Positions 8,880 to 18,399 of a stretch of 64,000 nucleotides of DNA are shown one piece after another. Each line of letters begins with the position of its first letter. The stretch's first letter is position 1. The stretch covers positions 1,499,001 to 1,563,000 of the forward strand of contig WPIO01000090.1 of assembly GCA_009760855.2 (NCBI GenBank). Reading direction: 5' to 3'. The notes below the pieces were generated by a model that ran no database searches, had not been told where the DNA came from, and saw nothing but the letters and a program-made list of their open reading frames with translations. The stretch is from Cristatella mucedo (taxonomy: Eukaryota; Bryozoa; Phylactolaemata; Cristatellidae). Made by a program: the position numbers and the translations under genes.

Positions 8880-9633
8880 GTAATTTCTTAACTTCTCTAT
8901 CAATCTCTTCTGGAATAGCATCTTTAGCATAAAGTATACTAAGTAGCATAGCACTTTTAGCTTTATAATTATAATCGCAATGCTTTTTAACACCTACTTC
9001 ACTTGCTTCAACTTTTTGTATATCTCTTTTTAGTTCTGGGGAGAAATCAACTCCACCCTCCTCTACTAGTTTTCTTCCATGTGTAGGGTTTTCCAATCTA
9101 TTATTTACTACTGAGTTTTGAACTGTTCCGCTAAAATTAGTATCTGTTCCAGATTTTAATAATTTTATCATTTTTTCAAGATCATTAATAGCATTTCCTA
9201 ATCGTTCTTTTTGAAGACTTAAAGCTTCCATTCTTTGTTTATGTCTATCCATTGTTGGTGCCTTAGCTGTAAACATAGTTTTATATACTATTTCCTTTAT
9301 TAGAGTAGCTACAGCAACTGCAATTGAAACTCCTATTCCAACACCACCAACAACACTAGCAATTGTGGCAATAATAGGTGCAAATAAAATAGGTAAGAAT
9401 CCTCCTTTAACTTCTAAGAATTTCTTTGACCAGGATTTAGGGTCAAGTTGTGCAGCAGTCCAAGTTACTTCTTCTCCAAACATATCACTTAAGAATTTAC
9501 TTGGATCTTTATACCAATCACTATTATCTGTTTCTGCTTCTAATAATATATCATTTATATAATACCCTAGTCTTAATCCTTCAACCATTTTTTGTAGTTC
9601 ATTAATTTTCTCTGTCATTGTTTTCAAAAACAC
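8848..9633 (-). CDS. Polinton membrane-associated protein, longest intact frame
   Basis: A 261-codon open frame. It has an N-terminal helical region, a strong hydrophobic stretch (PIIATIASVVGGVGIGVSIA and onwards, about 9300-9400) that could cross a membrane once or twice, then a helical charged C-terminal half. In-frame coding DNA continues upstream to about 9975 after frameshifts, so the ancestral protein was about 370 residues. It resembles viral internal-membrane or minor structural proteins only in general character. Family unknown. Confidence 0.55.
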   Translation of the reverse strand: MFLKTMTEKINELQKMVEGLRLGYYINDILLEAETDNSDWYKDPSKFLSDMFGEEVTWTAAQLDPKSWSKKFLEVKGGFLPILFAPIIATIASVVGGVGIGVSIAVAVATLIKEIVYKTMFTAKAPTMDRHKQRMEALSLQKERLGNAINDLEKMIKLLKSGTDTNFSGTVQNSVVNNRLENPTHGRKLVEEGGVDFSPELKRDIQKVEASEVGVKKHCDYNYKAKSAMLLSILYAKDAIPEEIDREVKKLLSEAKKRCSN

Positions 9634-9975
9634 ATGATCATACTTACCAGAACTAACATCATCTACTATTTTCTTTTTATAAATAAACCTAGATCAACTA
9701 TTCCTGTAGCACCACTTAGAAATCCTCCTAGTACATTAGCAGCAGCACCAATTACTTTAAGTGATTGTAAAGCTTTAGGTACTAATGTTGCAATTTTTTC
9801 AGATACTTGTGGTGATAATCTTGCAGCAAGCTTTGGAACTAATTTTGTAATTACTTTTTCACCTACATTTGTAGCCGTTTTAACACCTTCTAATACATCT
9901 TTAGTTGTTTTAACTCCTTTTTTATATTTACTTCAACACCTTGACCTCTTCTTAATTTTGCTTTTTTCATCATAT
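9634..9975 (-). pseudogene. Upstream part of the membrane-associated gene, frameshifted
   Basis: The minus-strand frame begins MMKKAKLRRGQGVEVNIKK, shifts, and continues VKTTKDVLEGVKTATNVGEK. Amphipathic Ala/Leu-rich helices follow, ending NVLGGFLSGATGIVDLGLF. Another shift leads into the 8848-9633 frame. The alternating hydrophobic helices fit a membrane-active N-terminus. It diverges from the plus-strand fibre-like gene starting at 9986. Confidence 0.5.
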
Positions 9976-9985
9976 ATTATAAGTA

Positions 9986-10853
9986 ATGGGGAAAGTTAAA
10001 AAGGTTAATGGTAATATTTATACTAATCTTGATGCAAATAATAATAGAATAACTAATTATGATTTCCTGTTAATAGTGGTGATGCTATAAGATTGGATAA
10101 TGCTTTTAGTTCAAGTGCTGGTAACAATGTTAATAGTAACCCTTCAGGAGAAATAGCAAAAGTATCAAGTCTAACTGATCTATTACCAAAAAAAGATGCA
10201 TATTGAAATCATAATTGAATTGTAAGAATGTTGTTGGTATATCTGGTAATTCTGCTGATGGAAGTGTCTATTCAGATTTAAGACCTTATAAAAAAAGTAA
10301 TAAACTATGGATTACTTAAAAGTATGACAGCAGTATTTCAAGGTAAAGCGATGGCAAGTATTGATATGGGAAATAAGAATATCAATAATGTAAAAGATTC
10401 TGACGTAGCAACAAAAAATATGTTGATACTAATAAACAGTTATCATTTAGATACTTTGGTTTGACGGGTACTTATCCAAGAATAGTTTATCTTGATATGT
10501 TAGGTTTAAATATTACTGCTAATGGAAGTACGGGTCAAAGTTTTTCAGTGCAACAAATTACGCCTGGAGATACACCTCTTGTACACCAACAATTAGGAAA
10601 AATAATAGGATATACAACTAATCTTAGAACATTCTTTCCAGGAGTACTACCTAATTTTGGAATGATATCTAGTATTATGTATGCAACTAATAAAACTAAT
10701 TCTTATCTAGAATTAACATGTGATAATACTTACGGTGTATGTGGTACAGTAGTTTTAATAAGTAATATTGATAAAACATGTAGATATGCTATTGATAAGA
10801 TTACAGTTGGAAGTGGAATTACACTTATAGATTTTATTGTTAGTATTGTATAG
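9986..10853 (+). pseudogene. Fibre-like protein A: shaft repeats plus head domain
   Basis: Begins MGKVKKVNGNIYTNLDANNN. The shaft contains units of the pattern G-x-LDM-x-N-x-I-x-N-x-P-x-x-DA-x-K-x-YVD known from phage tail fibres; visible units are IYTNLDANNNRITNY with NSGDAIRLDNA, and ASIDMGNKNINNVKDSDVATK. Frameshifts occur near 10065, 10205 and 10425. The C-terminal part (10461-10853, 130 codons) is open and beta-rich (GTYPRIVYLDMLGLNI, GYTTNLRTFFPGVLPNFGM), consistent with a receptor-binding head. Function is inferred from architecture. Confidence 0.6.
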
Positions 10854-10855
10854 AA

Positions 10856-11865
10856 ATGTTAGGAAAAAGAAGTAAGGAAAAGTCTGGAAATAATTGTATT
10901 AAGAAGACTGGTGATATACTTAGTGGAAATCTAAATATGGATAATAATCTTATAAAGAATTTAGGTTATTCTGTTAATTCTGGAGATGCAGTAAACAGAA
11001 AGTATATATAGATACTAACTTTGTTACGAAAGTTTCTAGATCGACTACTTCTGATGGAGATACTGATATGAATAGTTTTAGAATAGTAGATCTTGCTAAT
11101 CCTACAAATCCTAGTGATGCTGCAACGAAAGATTATGCTGATACTAAACTATCACTTACAGGTGGAGAAGTTAGATGAAATTTATTTGTAAATGCTGCTA
11201 TTAGTGCTAGTGGTCCTCCTAATAATGATTATAGTATTCCAAATAAAAGTTAACTCGATACAAACTTCCTTAGTGTTCATGGAGGAGCTGTTAATGGTAA
11301 TCTAGATATGATGAATTATATTATTAGAATAGAAAACGATCCTGTTAATCCTAATCACGGTGTAAACCTTGCTTATCTAAATAGAATATCGGATGGAAAT
11401 GTTGCAGAAGTTAAATTCTATGCAAAATATCTTGCCCCAACAAGTGCTGGATCATCATATACATTTCCTAAAATGAATATGTATAGAACATCATCAGGAG
11501 AAATTAATTTTGCTATAAACAATGATGATATTATAATTGAAAGAGGATCATTCGTTAGATGTATAAATTATAAACAGGCTGGATATTATTTTGATACTCC
11601 AAAAGGAGGATATTATACAGATGAAAGCATTATTGATAAAAAGATGTTATCACCTCCTCAAATTTCATTATCACCATATGGTAAATTAGCTGAGTTTAGA
11701 GAGTCATTATTTGGTAGTTATAAACTTGACAGAAATAATAAGCTTGTAAGCGCACGGGATATATTAATTACAGAAGATTTATATCACACAGTTTTATTAA
11801 TTACTGTTTATAAAGCATTAAATAAAATGCTGAGTAGAAAAGATTTACAAATAGATGAAACTTAA
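10856..11865 (+). pseudogene. Fibre-like protein B: shaft repeats plus head domain
   Basis: Starts three bases after the fibre A stop. Three shaft units are clear: GDILSGNLNMDNNLIKNLGY with NSGDAVNRKY, DGDTDMNSFRIVDLANPTNP with SDAATKDYAD, and GGAVNGNLDMMNYIIRIEND with PNHGVNLAYL. One frameshift lies near 11010, with stops near 11176 and 11250. The last 185 codons (11308-11865) are intact and end in a distinct globular region unlike that of fibre A. Two tandem fibres with different heads suggest alternative host attachment (inference). Confidence 0.65.
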
Positions 11866-11882
11866 GTGTTGTAAAATTAATA

Positions 11883-12152
11883 ATGAGAAGAAATGAACCA
11901 AATTTTAATGGTTACACACCAAATAATTTAATTCCTATTAAATTCCTCCATCATTTTTATTTAAAGTGTGGAAATTATCCATACGTTTGCAATATTATTG
12001 CTAATTCTCGTTTTATAAGATATTATGGAAATTTAGCTGAAAAGAGTGTAAGTAACATTGAATATTCATCACAAGCATTTTCTTTTAGTAGTGGAAAACA
12101 AATTTTAGCAAAACTTTCAGATATAAACGTAAAAAAACCAGTGTATTTTTAG
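11883..12152 (+). CDS. Polinton hypothetical protein (89 aa frame)
   Basis: An intact frame (MRRNEPNFNGYTPNNLIPIK) directly after fibre B on the same strand. It is aromatic-rich (FLHHFYLKCGNYPYVCNI). It may be the first part of a longer gene, because coding-like text continues in other frames to about 12690. Family unknown. Confidence 0.4.
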   Translation: MRRNEPNFNGYTPNNLIPIKFLHHFYLKCGNYPYVCNIIANSRFIRYYGNLAEKSVSNIEYSSQAFSFSSGKQILAKLSDINVKKPVYF

Positions 12153-12154
12153 TA

Positions 12155-12720
12155 TGAATATTTGTCTTATGGACATGAAAAATTATCCAGCCAATATGAA
12201 TAAAACTTATCAAATTAATGATATGTTTGAATACTCAATAGTTAAAAAGACTGATGCAAAAACCAACTATTGTAGATAATCAACAATTTACAGGATTTCC
12301 AAATCAATATGCAACATATAATTCATATTACTCAAAAGTATTAATTTACCTAACATAAAAAAATAAAATAGATGGAGAATTGATAATTTCATCAATTAAG
12401 AGGCGATACATTAATAGAATTCTGTTCATACAATATTTACTAACTTTTCTTTTTTCAGAATTGAAGGCAGTGATTTAGTTTTTAATAATAATTCTTATAA
12501 TAATTATATAAAACTTGCTGATGGAAGAGTAAGTGTTCAATTAGAGTTTCCATATCCAGAGTTGAGTTTTATTGATGGAGTTTCCTATGCATTTTTACAA
12601 GAACTTCAAGCAAGAGGAACAACACTAGTACTTAATCGTTATGATTTACTCGAAATTAAATTTTTTTTAAATGTATTCTTCTCTTTAACTAGATCGATAG
12701 ATTACACAGAAACCTCATGA
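12155..12720 (+). pseudogene. Degenerate plus-strand coding remnants
   Basis: Frames such as NICLMDMKNYPANMNKTYQI near 12155 and LVFNNNSYNNYIKLADGRVS with VQLEFPYPELSFIDGVSYAF (about 12475-12600) look like real protein but are separated by stops and shifts. The last open part runs into the LINE target site near 12728. Product unknown. Confidence 0.35.
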
Positions 12721-13079
12721 TTACATTCATATATATTCTCGCCTCCTGACATAGAGCGCTCTAACGTGCGTTCTTGTTCGTTGCAGAATTCTTCCGAAAA
12801 CCGAAGTTCTTGCGAACATCGTATACGGAAACGATACAGCTAAGACCTGTTTAAAGTTATTCTGATTGTTTTTTGACCGTAGCGCGTAAGTAATTACGTG
12901 CCTATGGACATCTAAACGCTTTTCGCTTCGGGCTGCTGGGTCTCCCACGCCGGCGGCTGCATTAGCTACGCCGGCGGCTAGTAACCTACTTGTTAGTTAT
13001 GGTCGTCAGCAGCTGCTATCGTTTCGTCATCGTATATCAAATGCATTCATAGATATTAATGTTGTTGCTAAGATTCATG

Positions 13080-13933
13080 AACTATGCATTAGCAAAAGGA
13101 AAGCACCCCGTAGCCGCCGCGGTGGCCGGAACCGCCAGCTTAGACGCTGCTCGTTTGGTATTCCTAGCATTGTCTCGAACCGCTTAGCACGCTCCCCCGC
13201 ATGCGTCACTGTAAATCTCTCAAACTTAGTGGTCATCACGCCTGTTGTAACCCAATCGGCTAGACTTAACGCTTGCCTTTGGAATCCTCGCTCAATGTGC
13301 AATAAACCTCTAGTAATAAACGACCTTATTTCTGAAAATGGTATCGACCTGCTCGCCCTAACTAAAACTTGGCTGAAATCGATAAACTGCCCGACAATTA
13401 AAGACGCTACTCCATCTGGTTTCACGTTCTTTCACACCCCTAGATCAATCAAAACTGGAGGTGGAGTTGCTATGATCGTGCGCTCGAAATTCAACTTCAA
13501 GCCATTTGCGGTACCCTCGAAGCAGTCTTTTGAATCAATTGTCCTGGTCTCACCCGAAAACAAGCTACCGATAGTGGCAGTAGTCTATCGCCCACCAGGT
13601 ACCAAATCCTCCTTTATCTCAGATTTCTCCGATCTCATTTCGATTCTGTGTGCAAGAAATCGATCCTTCCTCGTTATGGGTGATTTCAACGTTCACTTTG
13701 ATAACTTATCTGACGCTTTCAGCACCGAATTTCGTACATTGACAGACTCATTATCTCTTGTGGCTCATGTGCATGGCCCTACCCACATCAAGGGTCACAC
13801 ACTCGACCAAATTTTCTCATATAACTGCACTTTGTCATCACCAGTTATCACCAAATCCTGCTTATCTGACCACATGCAGATCTCATTCAATCTACAGTGT
13901 GTGCCCACATTCTCCTCTAAAATAAACCTGTGA
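13080..13933 (+). pseudogene. LINE A endonuclease (APE-like) domain
   Basis: Cleaves target DNA for reverse transcription. Visible motifs: LNACLWNPRSMCNK (substrate Asn region), DLLALTKTWL, VAVVYRPPG, FLVMGDFNVHFDN and the C-terminal SDH in KSCLSDHMQISF. In this family the second motif normally reads TETWL with catalytic Glu; here the codon gives Lys, so the domain is probably dead. The frame ends in a stop at 13931-13933. Confidence 0.85.
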
Positions 13934-13994
13934 ATCGCGAAACCTCAAGACCCTTGACATCGATGCTGTCCGTGCGAGCATATCTGCTTCACCT

Positions 13995-14850
13995 TTGCTG
14001 CTCAGTCCTCCCTCCGATCTGTCATCACTGGTAGATTGCTACAACACGACACTAGCTGACACGCTCGACGAGTTTGCACCTTTGACAAAGCGCACTGTGC
14101 GCCCCCGCCCAGACGGCCTATGGTTTACCACAGACATTAAACTAGCCAAGTCTACTAAACGAAAGCTTGAAAAGGCATACAAAAGATCCGGACTAACTGT
14201 CCATCGACAGGCATATGAAGACTACTGTAGGTCGTACCAATCGATCCTAGCAAAGGCTAAGTCTAGCTTCTATAGAAACATTGTTGAATCACAGATGCAC
14301 AATCCAAAAATGCTGATGTCGACAATAAACCATCTCCTCAACCGTTCCCAGGTTAGCTCCTTACCAGATGATCCTTGTGATGATCTAGCCGATCGCTTCT
14401 CTCGATTCTTTGTGCAGAAGATAGACAAAATCAGGGAATCCATCCCTGCGATGACAACCTTCCCACTAGAATGCTGTTCCTCGGTTCCTGGCTGCGCCTC
14501 AATGTCTGCATTTTAAACAGGTCACCAGTGATGTAGTCCTAAAGCTCGTATCTCAATCAAAGAAGACAACAAGTCCACTGGACCCCATTCCCACTGTCCT
14601 GCTCCTACGTTGCATTGATCTGCTGCTGCCATGCATAACCAACATCATTAATATGTCATTAGCCTCAGGTCAGGTCCCCAGCACCTTTCAAAAAAGCTGT
14701 AGTCAGGCCACTTCTCAAGAAAGCTACGCTAGACCAAGAGAACTTAAGCAACTACCGCCCAGTCTCCCTTCTACCATTCCTATCAAAGACACTGGAACGG
14801 GTCGTGGCAGACCAGCTGAACTCGTATATCGAAACCTCACACCTTGCTAG
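13995..14850 (+). pseudogene. LINE A linker region between endonuclease and RT
   Basis: Coding remnants in two frames: ADTLDEFAPLTKRTVRPRPD with WFTTDIKLAKSTKRKLEKAY (13995-14516), then after a shift [15 protein letters not shown] and the start of the RT finger region (14653-14850). This is standard for L2/CR1-type ORF2 proteins. Frameshifts lie near 14510 and 14700. Confidence 0.75.
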
Positions 14851-14928
14851 TAAGTTCCAGTCTGGCTTTAGAGCTAATCACTCCACAGAGTCAGCATTTG
14901 CTTCGGGTATACAACGACCTACTTAGGA

Positions 14929-15837
14929 ATGCAGACATGGGTAGAGTGTCTCTTTCTTGTTTTGCTCGATCTTTCGGCAGCTTTTGATACCATCGATCAC
15001 AAAGTACTTCTAGAGCGCCTCTCATCTCGCCTGGGCATCACTGGCACTGCTCTGCAGTGGTTCAGATCCTATCTCAGTGGAAGACTCCAGAGTGTTGACG
15101 TGAATGGACAAAGATCATCTGAAGAACCTCTAAAATATGGAGTACCTCAGAGCTCTGTGCTAGGTCCGGTCCTTTTCACCGTTTATACTCTCCCTCTTGC
15201 TGATGTGATTGCCAAGCACAATCTAGGCTTTCACTTCTATGCGGATGACACTCAGTTGTACCTTTGCTTTGATCCCTCCCAGCCTTCGAGCACCTCAAAT
15301 TCTCTCAACTCACTTGCTGCATGCATTGATGACATCCGATCATGGATGGCAGCAAATTTTCTAAAACTAAACGATGATAAAACTAACTTACTAGTTATGG
15401 GCAAACCTTGTGTTATTCAGAAATTGGAAAGGCTGACTTTCAAAATTGGCTCTGCCAGCATATCTCCAGTTGAATCAGCTCGAAATCTAGGTGTCATATT
15501 CCAAAGCGACCTCTCGTTAGACGACCACATCAGCTCCACAGTCAAATCAGCCTATTTTCAGCTTCATAACATTGCTAAAATTAGAGCTTGTTTAGATAAG
15601 GATACCACGTCCAAGTTGGTCCATGCATTCGTGACATCTCGTCTCGACTTCTGCAACTCACTGCTAACTGGCCTACCAGCATGTGCGATCAGGCGATTGC
15701 AGCTGGTGCAAAACTCTGCAGCTAGGCTTGTCTGTCGTGAGCGTCGCAGTTGCCACATTACTCCACTTCTCGCCGACCTGCACTGGTTACCAGTCAAGCA
15801 ACGGATTGACTTCAAGGTTTTGTCGCTCACTTTTTAG
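14929..15837 (+). pseudogene. LINE A reverse transcriptase domain
   Basis: 302 open codons. Motifs: [34 protein letters not shown] (family form is PQGSVLGP), the catalytic FHFYADDTQLYL (about 15229-15264) and LKLNDDKTNLLVMG. It ends at a frameshift near 15837; the C-terminal domain resumes in the frame ending at 16102 (SMAPAYLSDILPHQ, GDRAFSSYAPTAWNSLPTCI). The 3' UTR follows. Confidence 0.9.
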
Positions 15838-16318
15838 GTCTCTTCATTCTATGGCTCCAGCCTATCTTTCAGATATACTACCCCATCAGGCAAAGCATCG
15901 TACCACTCGCTTTTCGGAATCCAACAGTCTAGAAATACCTCGTACAAACCTTAAATCCTTTGGAGACCGTGCATTTAGCTCGTATGCTCCCACAGCCTGG
16001 AACTCCCTCCCGACCTGCATCAGAACATCCCCTGACCTGACCACATTTAAAAGAAACTTAAAAACATACCTATTTAGGACAGCATTTAGTGGGTCCTTGT
16101 GATTCGTCCTCGATGTGCTTATGCGTGCTGACACTGTGCCTGTGACCACTAACCACATTTGCATGCTGACCCTGTGCATGTAACCTCTAACCATGTTATT
16201 CATTTTGTTTGTTTTTCAAGCATGATTTTACTTACTATTCTATTGCGTATCACTTTGCAGCAAATGTAAAGCGCCTAGAAAGAGATTAAGTTCTCTGAGG
16301 GCGCTTTATCAAGTGCAA

Positions 16319-16344
<26 letters not shown>

Positions 16345-16351
<7 letters not shown>

Positions 16352-16761
16352 ATATTCCAAGATAAGAAGAAGTTTAAATCTTCCAATCCATAGTCTCTTT
16401 AATAAATTCTTCAGGTCTATCAAAACTTTTTCCTGCATATATCTCTTTTTTTTATTTGTTTAGTTAGTTCTATTCTTTTAGAGTAAGCTTCAGACTTCAT
16501 ACTATTTATTTTTTCTATTTTAAAGTCTTTAAAGAACTCTTCAAAGATTGAACCATCTCTAACTTTAACGAATATGTTTGCTATTACTGGTTCAGAGTGA
16601 TTGATTCTAAGTGCTTTATATTCTAATACTTGTTTTACAGCATTTAACAAAGCTGATCTGATGTCGGTTATTCTACCAATTGGATAAGAACAGATTTTAA
16701 AGTTTGAATACTGTTGTCCTTGTACTTCTTCAAGACAGTCTTTACTTTTTTCTCTCAACAC
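16345..16761 (-). pseudogene. Polinton hypothetical protein next to the LINE
   Basis: Open from 16761 to 16420 (MLREKSKDCLEEVQGQQYSN to RKKF), then continuing in another frame through SFDRPEEFIKETMDWKI to the LINE edge. Basic and helical. The LINE inserted at or near its 3' end. Family unknown. Confidence 0.45.
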
Positions 16762-16799
16762 TCATTTTCTATATATTGTTTTTATTTTTATTTAAATCA

Positions 16800-17282
16800 A
16801 ATAAACTGTGCTTGGATCAGGTTGTGCTAGTGCTGCCTCAGCAGCTTTTTGTCTTGCACTTTTATTATCACTGATACTTGGTAGAACTGCATAGCACTCA
16901 TTTTTAACAATACTAGAGATATCAGGTTTAATTCCAGATACACTAGAGATGACTGTTGAGAGTGCTGGAAGTTGTGATGCAATCCAAGTCGTATAATCGG
17001 CAATTTCACTTGGGTCATCGAGAAGAGCATCAACTTTAGATTAAACTCTTGACTCAAGTCCCGATAGAACCTCAGTTTGACCAGCACTAATACTTCTTTG
17101 TTCTTCAATATCTGCTTCATCGAGATTGAATTTCCTAACAGATGTGTCTGTCATAGATGAAACATCAGAACTAAGTTGTTGCTCATCATATGCTGTCATT
17201 CTTGATGTAATTAAATAATCTATATAAGTTTTTAAGTGATGCTGTGCTAGTTGCTAGCATTGGGTCAGTAACTGCTTCCATT
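16800..17282 (-). pseudogene. Polinton hypothetical protein, degenerate
   Basis: The best frame starts MEAVTDPMLATSTASLKNLY near 17281, shifts, and continues YDEQQLSSDVSSMTDTSVRK, then a TAA, then SKVDALLDDPSEIADYTTWI and a final DNKSARQKAAEAALAQPDPS. Acidic and helical. An overlapping open frame (16827-17120) is in my view a shadow. Unknown function. Confidence 0.4.
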
Positions 17283-17377
17283 TTCCATGTAGTAATAAAA
17301 GAATTACATGCACACAATTTTAAACGATATATACTAATTACCGAATGCTATTTGTCTAGTTATTTGTATACTGTTTT

Positions 17378-17578
17378 CTAATCTTTCTTCATACTCAGGT
17401 ATCTTATCACAAGCATTACAAATGTCAGACTTAAAATTATTATATCATCCAAGTCTGGAATAAATCTATAAAGATAAATTTTAAGTATATCTTTACTAAC
17501 GCATTTGAATTTACTGTTGCAAATTTCTTCTGCTAATTTTCTTGCTCTTTTACAAGTGAGAATCCTTGAAACATCCAT
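17378..17578 (-). CDS. Polinton small paralogue 1
   Basis: A 66-codon frame starting MDVSRILTCKRARKLAEEIC. It matches the neighbouring 17630-17880 remnant (VSRILSCEQSRQMAIKTCNQ) in the first 20 residues and in a later LPD/IPD block, so the two are a tandem duplicate pair. The conserved Cys and basic helix are the only features. Family unknown. Confidence 0.45.
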   Translation of the reverse strand: MDVSRILTCKRARKLAEEICNSKFKCVSKDILKIYLYRFIPDLDDIIILSLTFVMLVIRYLSMKKD

Positions 17579-17629
17579 TACTATATAAAATTAATAAATT
17601 TGCACAGCTGTCTTTGTTTTTAGTGTTTT

Positions 17630-17880
17630 AGATTTTTGTTTGCCTCTATAAACATCTCATTTATCTTACTACGACTTTCCATCAGTTTATCACACGTATC
17701 ACATATATTCTTAAGAATAATAATATATAAACTATAAATATCTGGAAGGAGTTTATCAAGTGAATTTTTAACAATTAGTTAATCTTCTCCTTTAAGTTTT
17801 TGATTACAGGTTTTAATTGCCATTTGTCTAGATTGTTCACAACTTAAAATTCTTGAGACTTCCTTTTTCTATATGTGAAA
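17630..17880 (-). pseudogene. Polinton small paralogue 2, one in-frame stop
   Basis: The frame reads EVSRILSCEQSRQMAIKTCN, then a TAA, then KNSLDKLLPDIYSLYIIILK and CDTCDKLMESRSKINEMF. Homologous to 17378-17578, where the stop aligns with Ile, so this TAA is a mutation and not a reassigned Gln codon. Function unknown. Confidence 0.45.
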
Positions 17881-17902
17881 ATAAAATTCTATTTAATTAA
17901 AA

Positions 17903-18202
17903 TTAAATCTCTTCACCTTCAGAGCTATCTACAAATCCTTCAAGGAATTCTTCATACGATTTGACTTCTTCTTCAGTGAGATCTTCGTATTGCTCACCAA
18001 ATAGAAGTTCATCTAGATCCACCTCTTCATCTGATTCAGAATCTATGTATGAGAAAGCTTCAGACTAGTAAGACTCAGATTCCATTTCTGTTTCCATTTG
18101 ATAGTCAGGATCATCGATTGAGTATTCCTCTGAATATTCGGATTTACTATCAGAGCTTGTAAAATCAATTTCAGAAACTTGAGAATCTTCTTTGGGATCC
18201 AT
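17903..18202 (-). pseudogene. Polinton acidic protein, one TAG
   Basis: A 99-codon frame, MDPKEDSQVSEIDFTSSDSK to SSEGEEI, interrupted only by TAG at about 18066-18068. It is very rich in Asp, Glu and Ser with no Lys-rich region. Such acidic proteins may bind basic partners or nucleoproteins; no family is recognised. It lies 3' of the polymerase on the same strand. Confidence 0.5.
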
Positions 18203-18234
18203 CCTATAATAGTAAACATATTTTTGTTAATATA

Positions 18235-18385
18235 TATTTAATTTATCCATTGACTCATATAGTTCTATTTCTTCTAGTATAGAAACTAGTTTTTTATCAT
18301 CTTCCTTTTTCTTTTTGTCTGAAAATCTAACTTTCTTTACTGGTATTGTTTTAGTATTTTCAATCTTTCATTTCGGCATCTATAC
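18235..18385 (-). pseudogene. Polinton small basic/acidic ORF with RVxF-like motif
   Basis: The frame reads ENTKTIPVKKVRFSDKKKKE then DDKKLVSILEEIELYESMDK. The KKVRFSD block fits the short linear motif that docks protein phosphatase 1. A frameshift separates it from the polymerase C-terminus, so it may be a separate small gene. Short motifs often occur by chance. Confidence 0.3.
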
Positions 18386-18399
18386 TACTATTACAAGTT

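Larger units (their letters stand above)
12739..16348 (+). mobile_element. LINE family A (L2/CR1-like), near full length, in the Polinton
   Basis: A non-LTR retrotransposon of about 3.6 kb with 5' leader, APE-type endonuclease, reverse transcriptase, C-terminal domain, 3' UTR and (TTA)n tail (about 16320-16346). Flanks catatatattc (12728-12738) and catatattc (16349-16357) form a target duplication differing by one TA. The 3' UTR carries gagattaagttctctgaggg then cgctttatcaagtgcaa, a tail shared with other copies and with the SINEs here. Several frameshifts make it inactive. Confidence 0.9.

Noticed and set aside
14929-15837. Host reverse-transcriptase gene
   Set aside because: It is part of a LINE with endonuclease, 3' UTR tail and target duplication, inserted in the Polinton.
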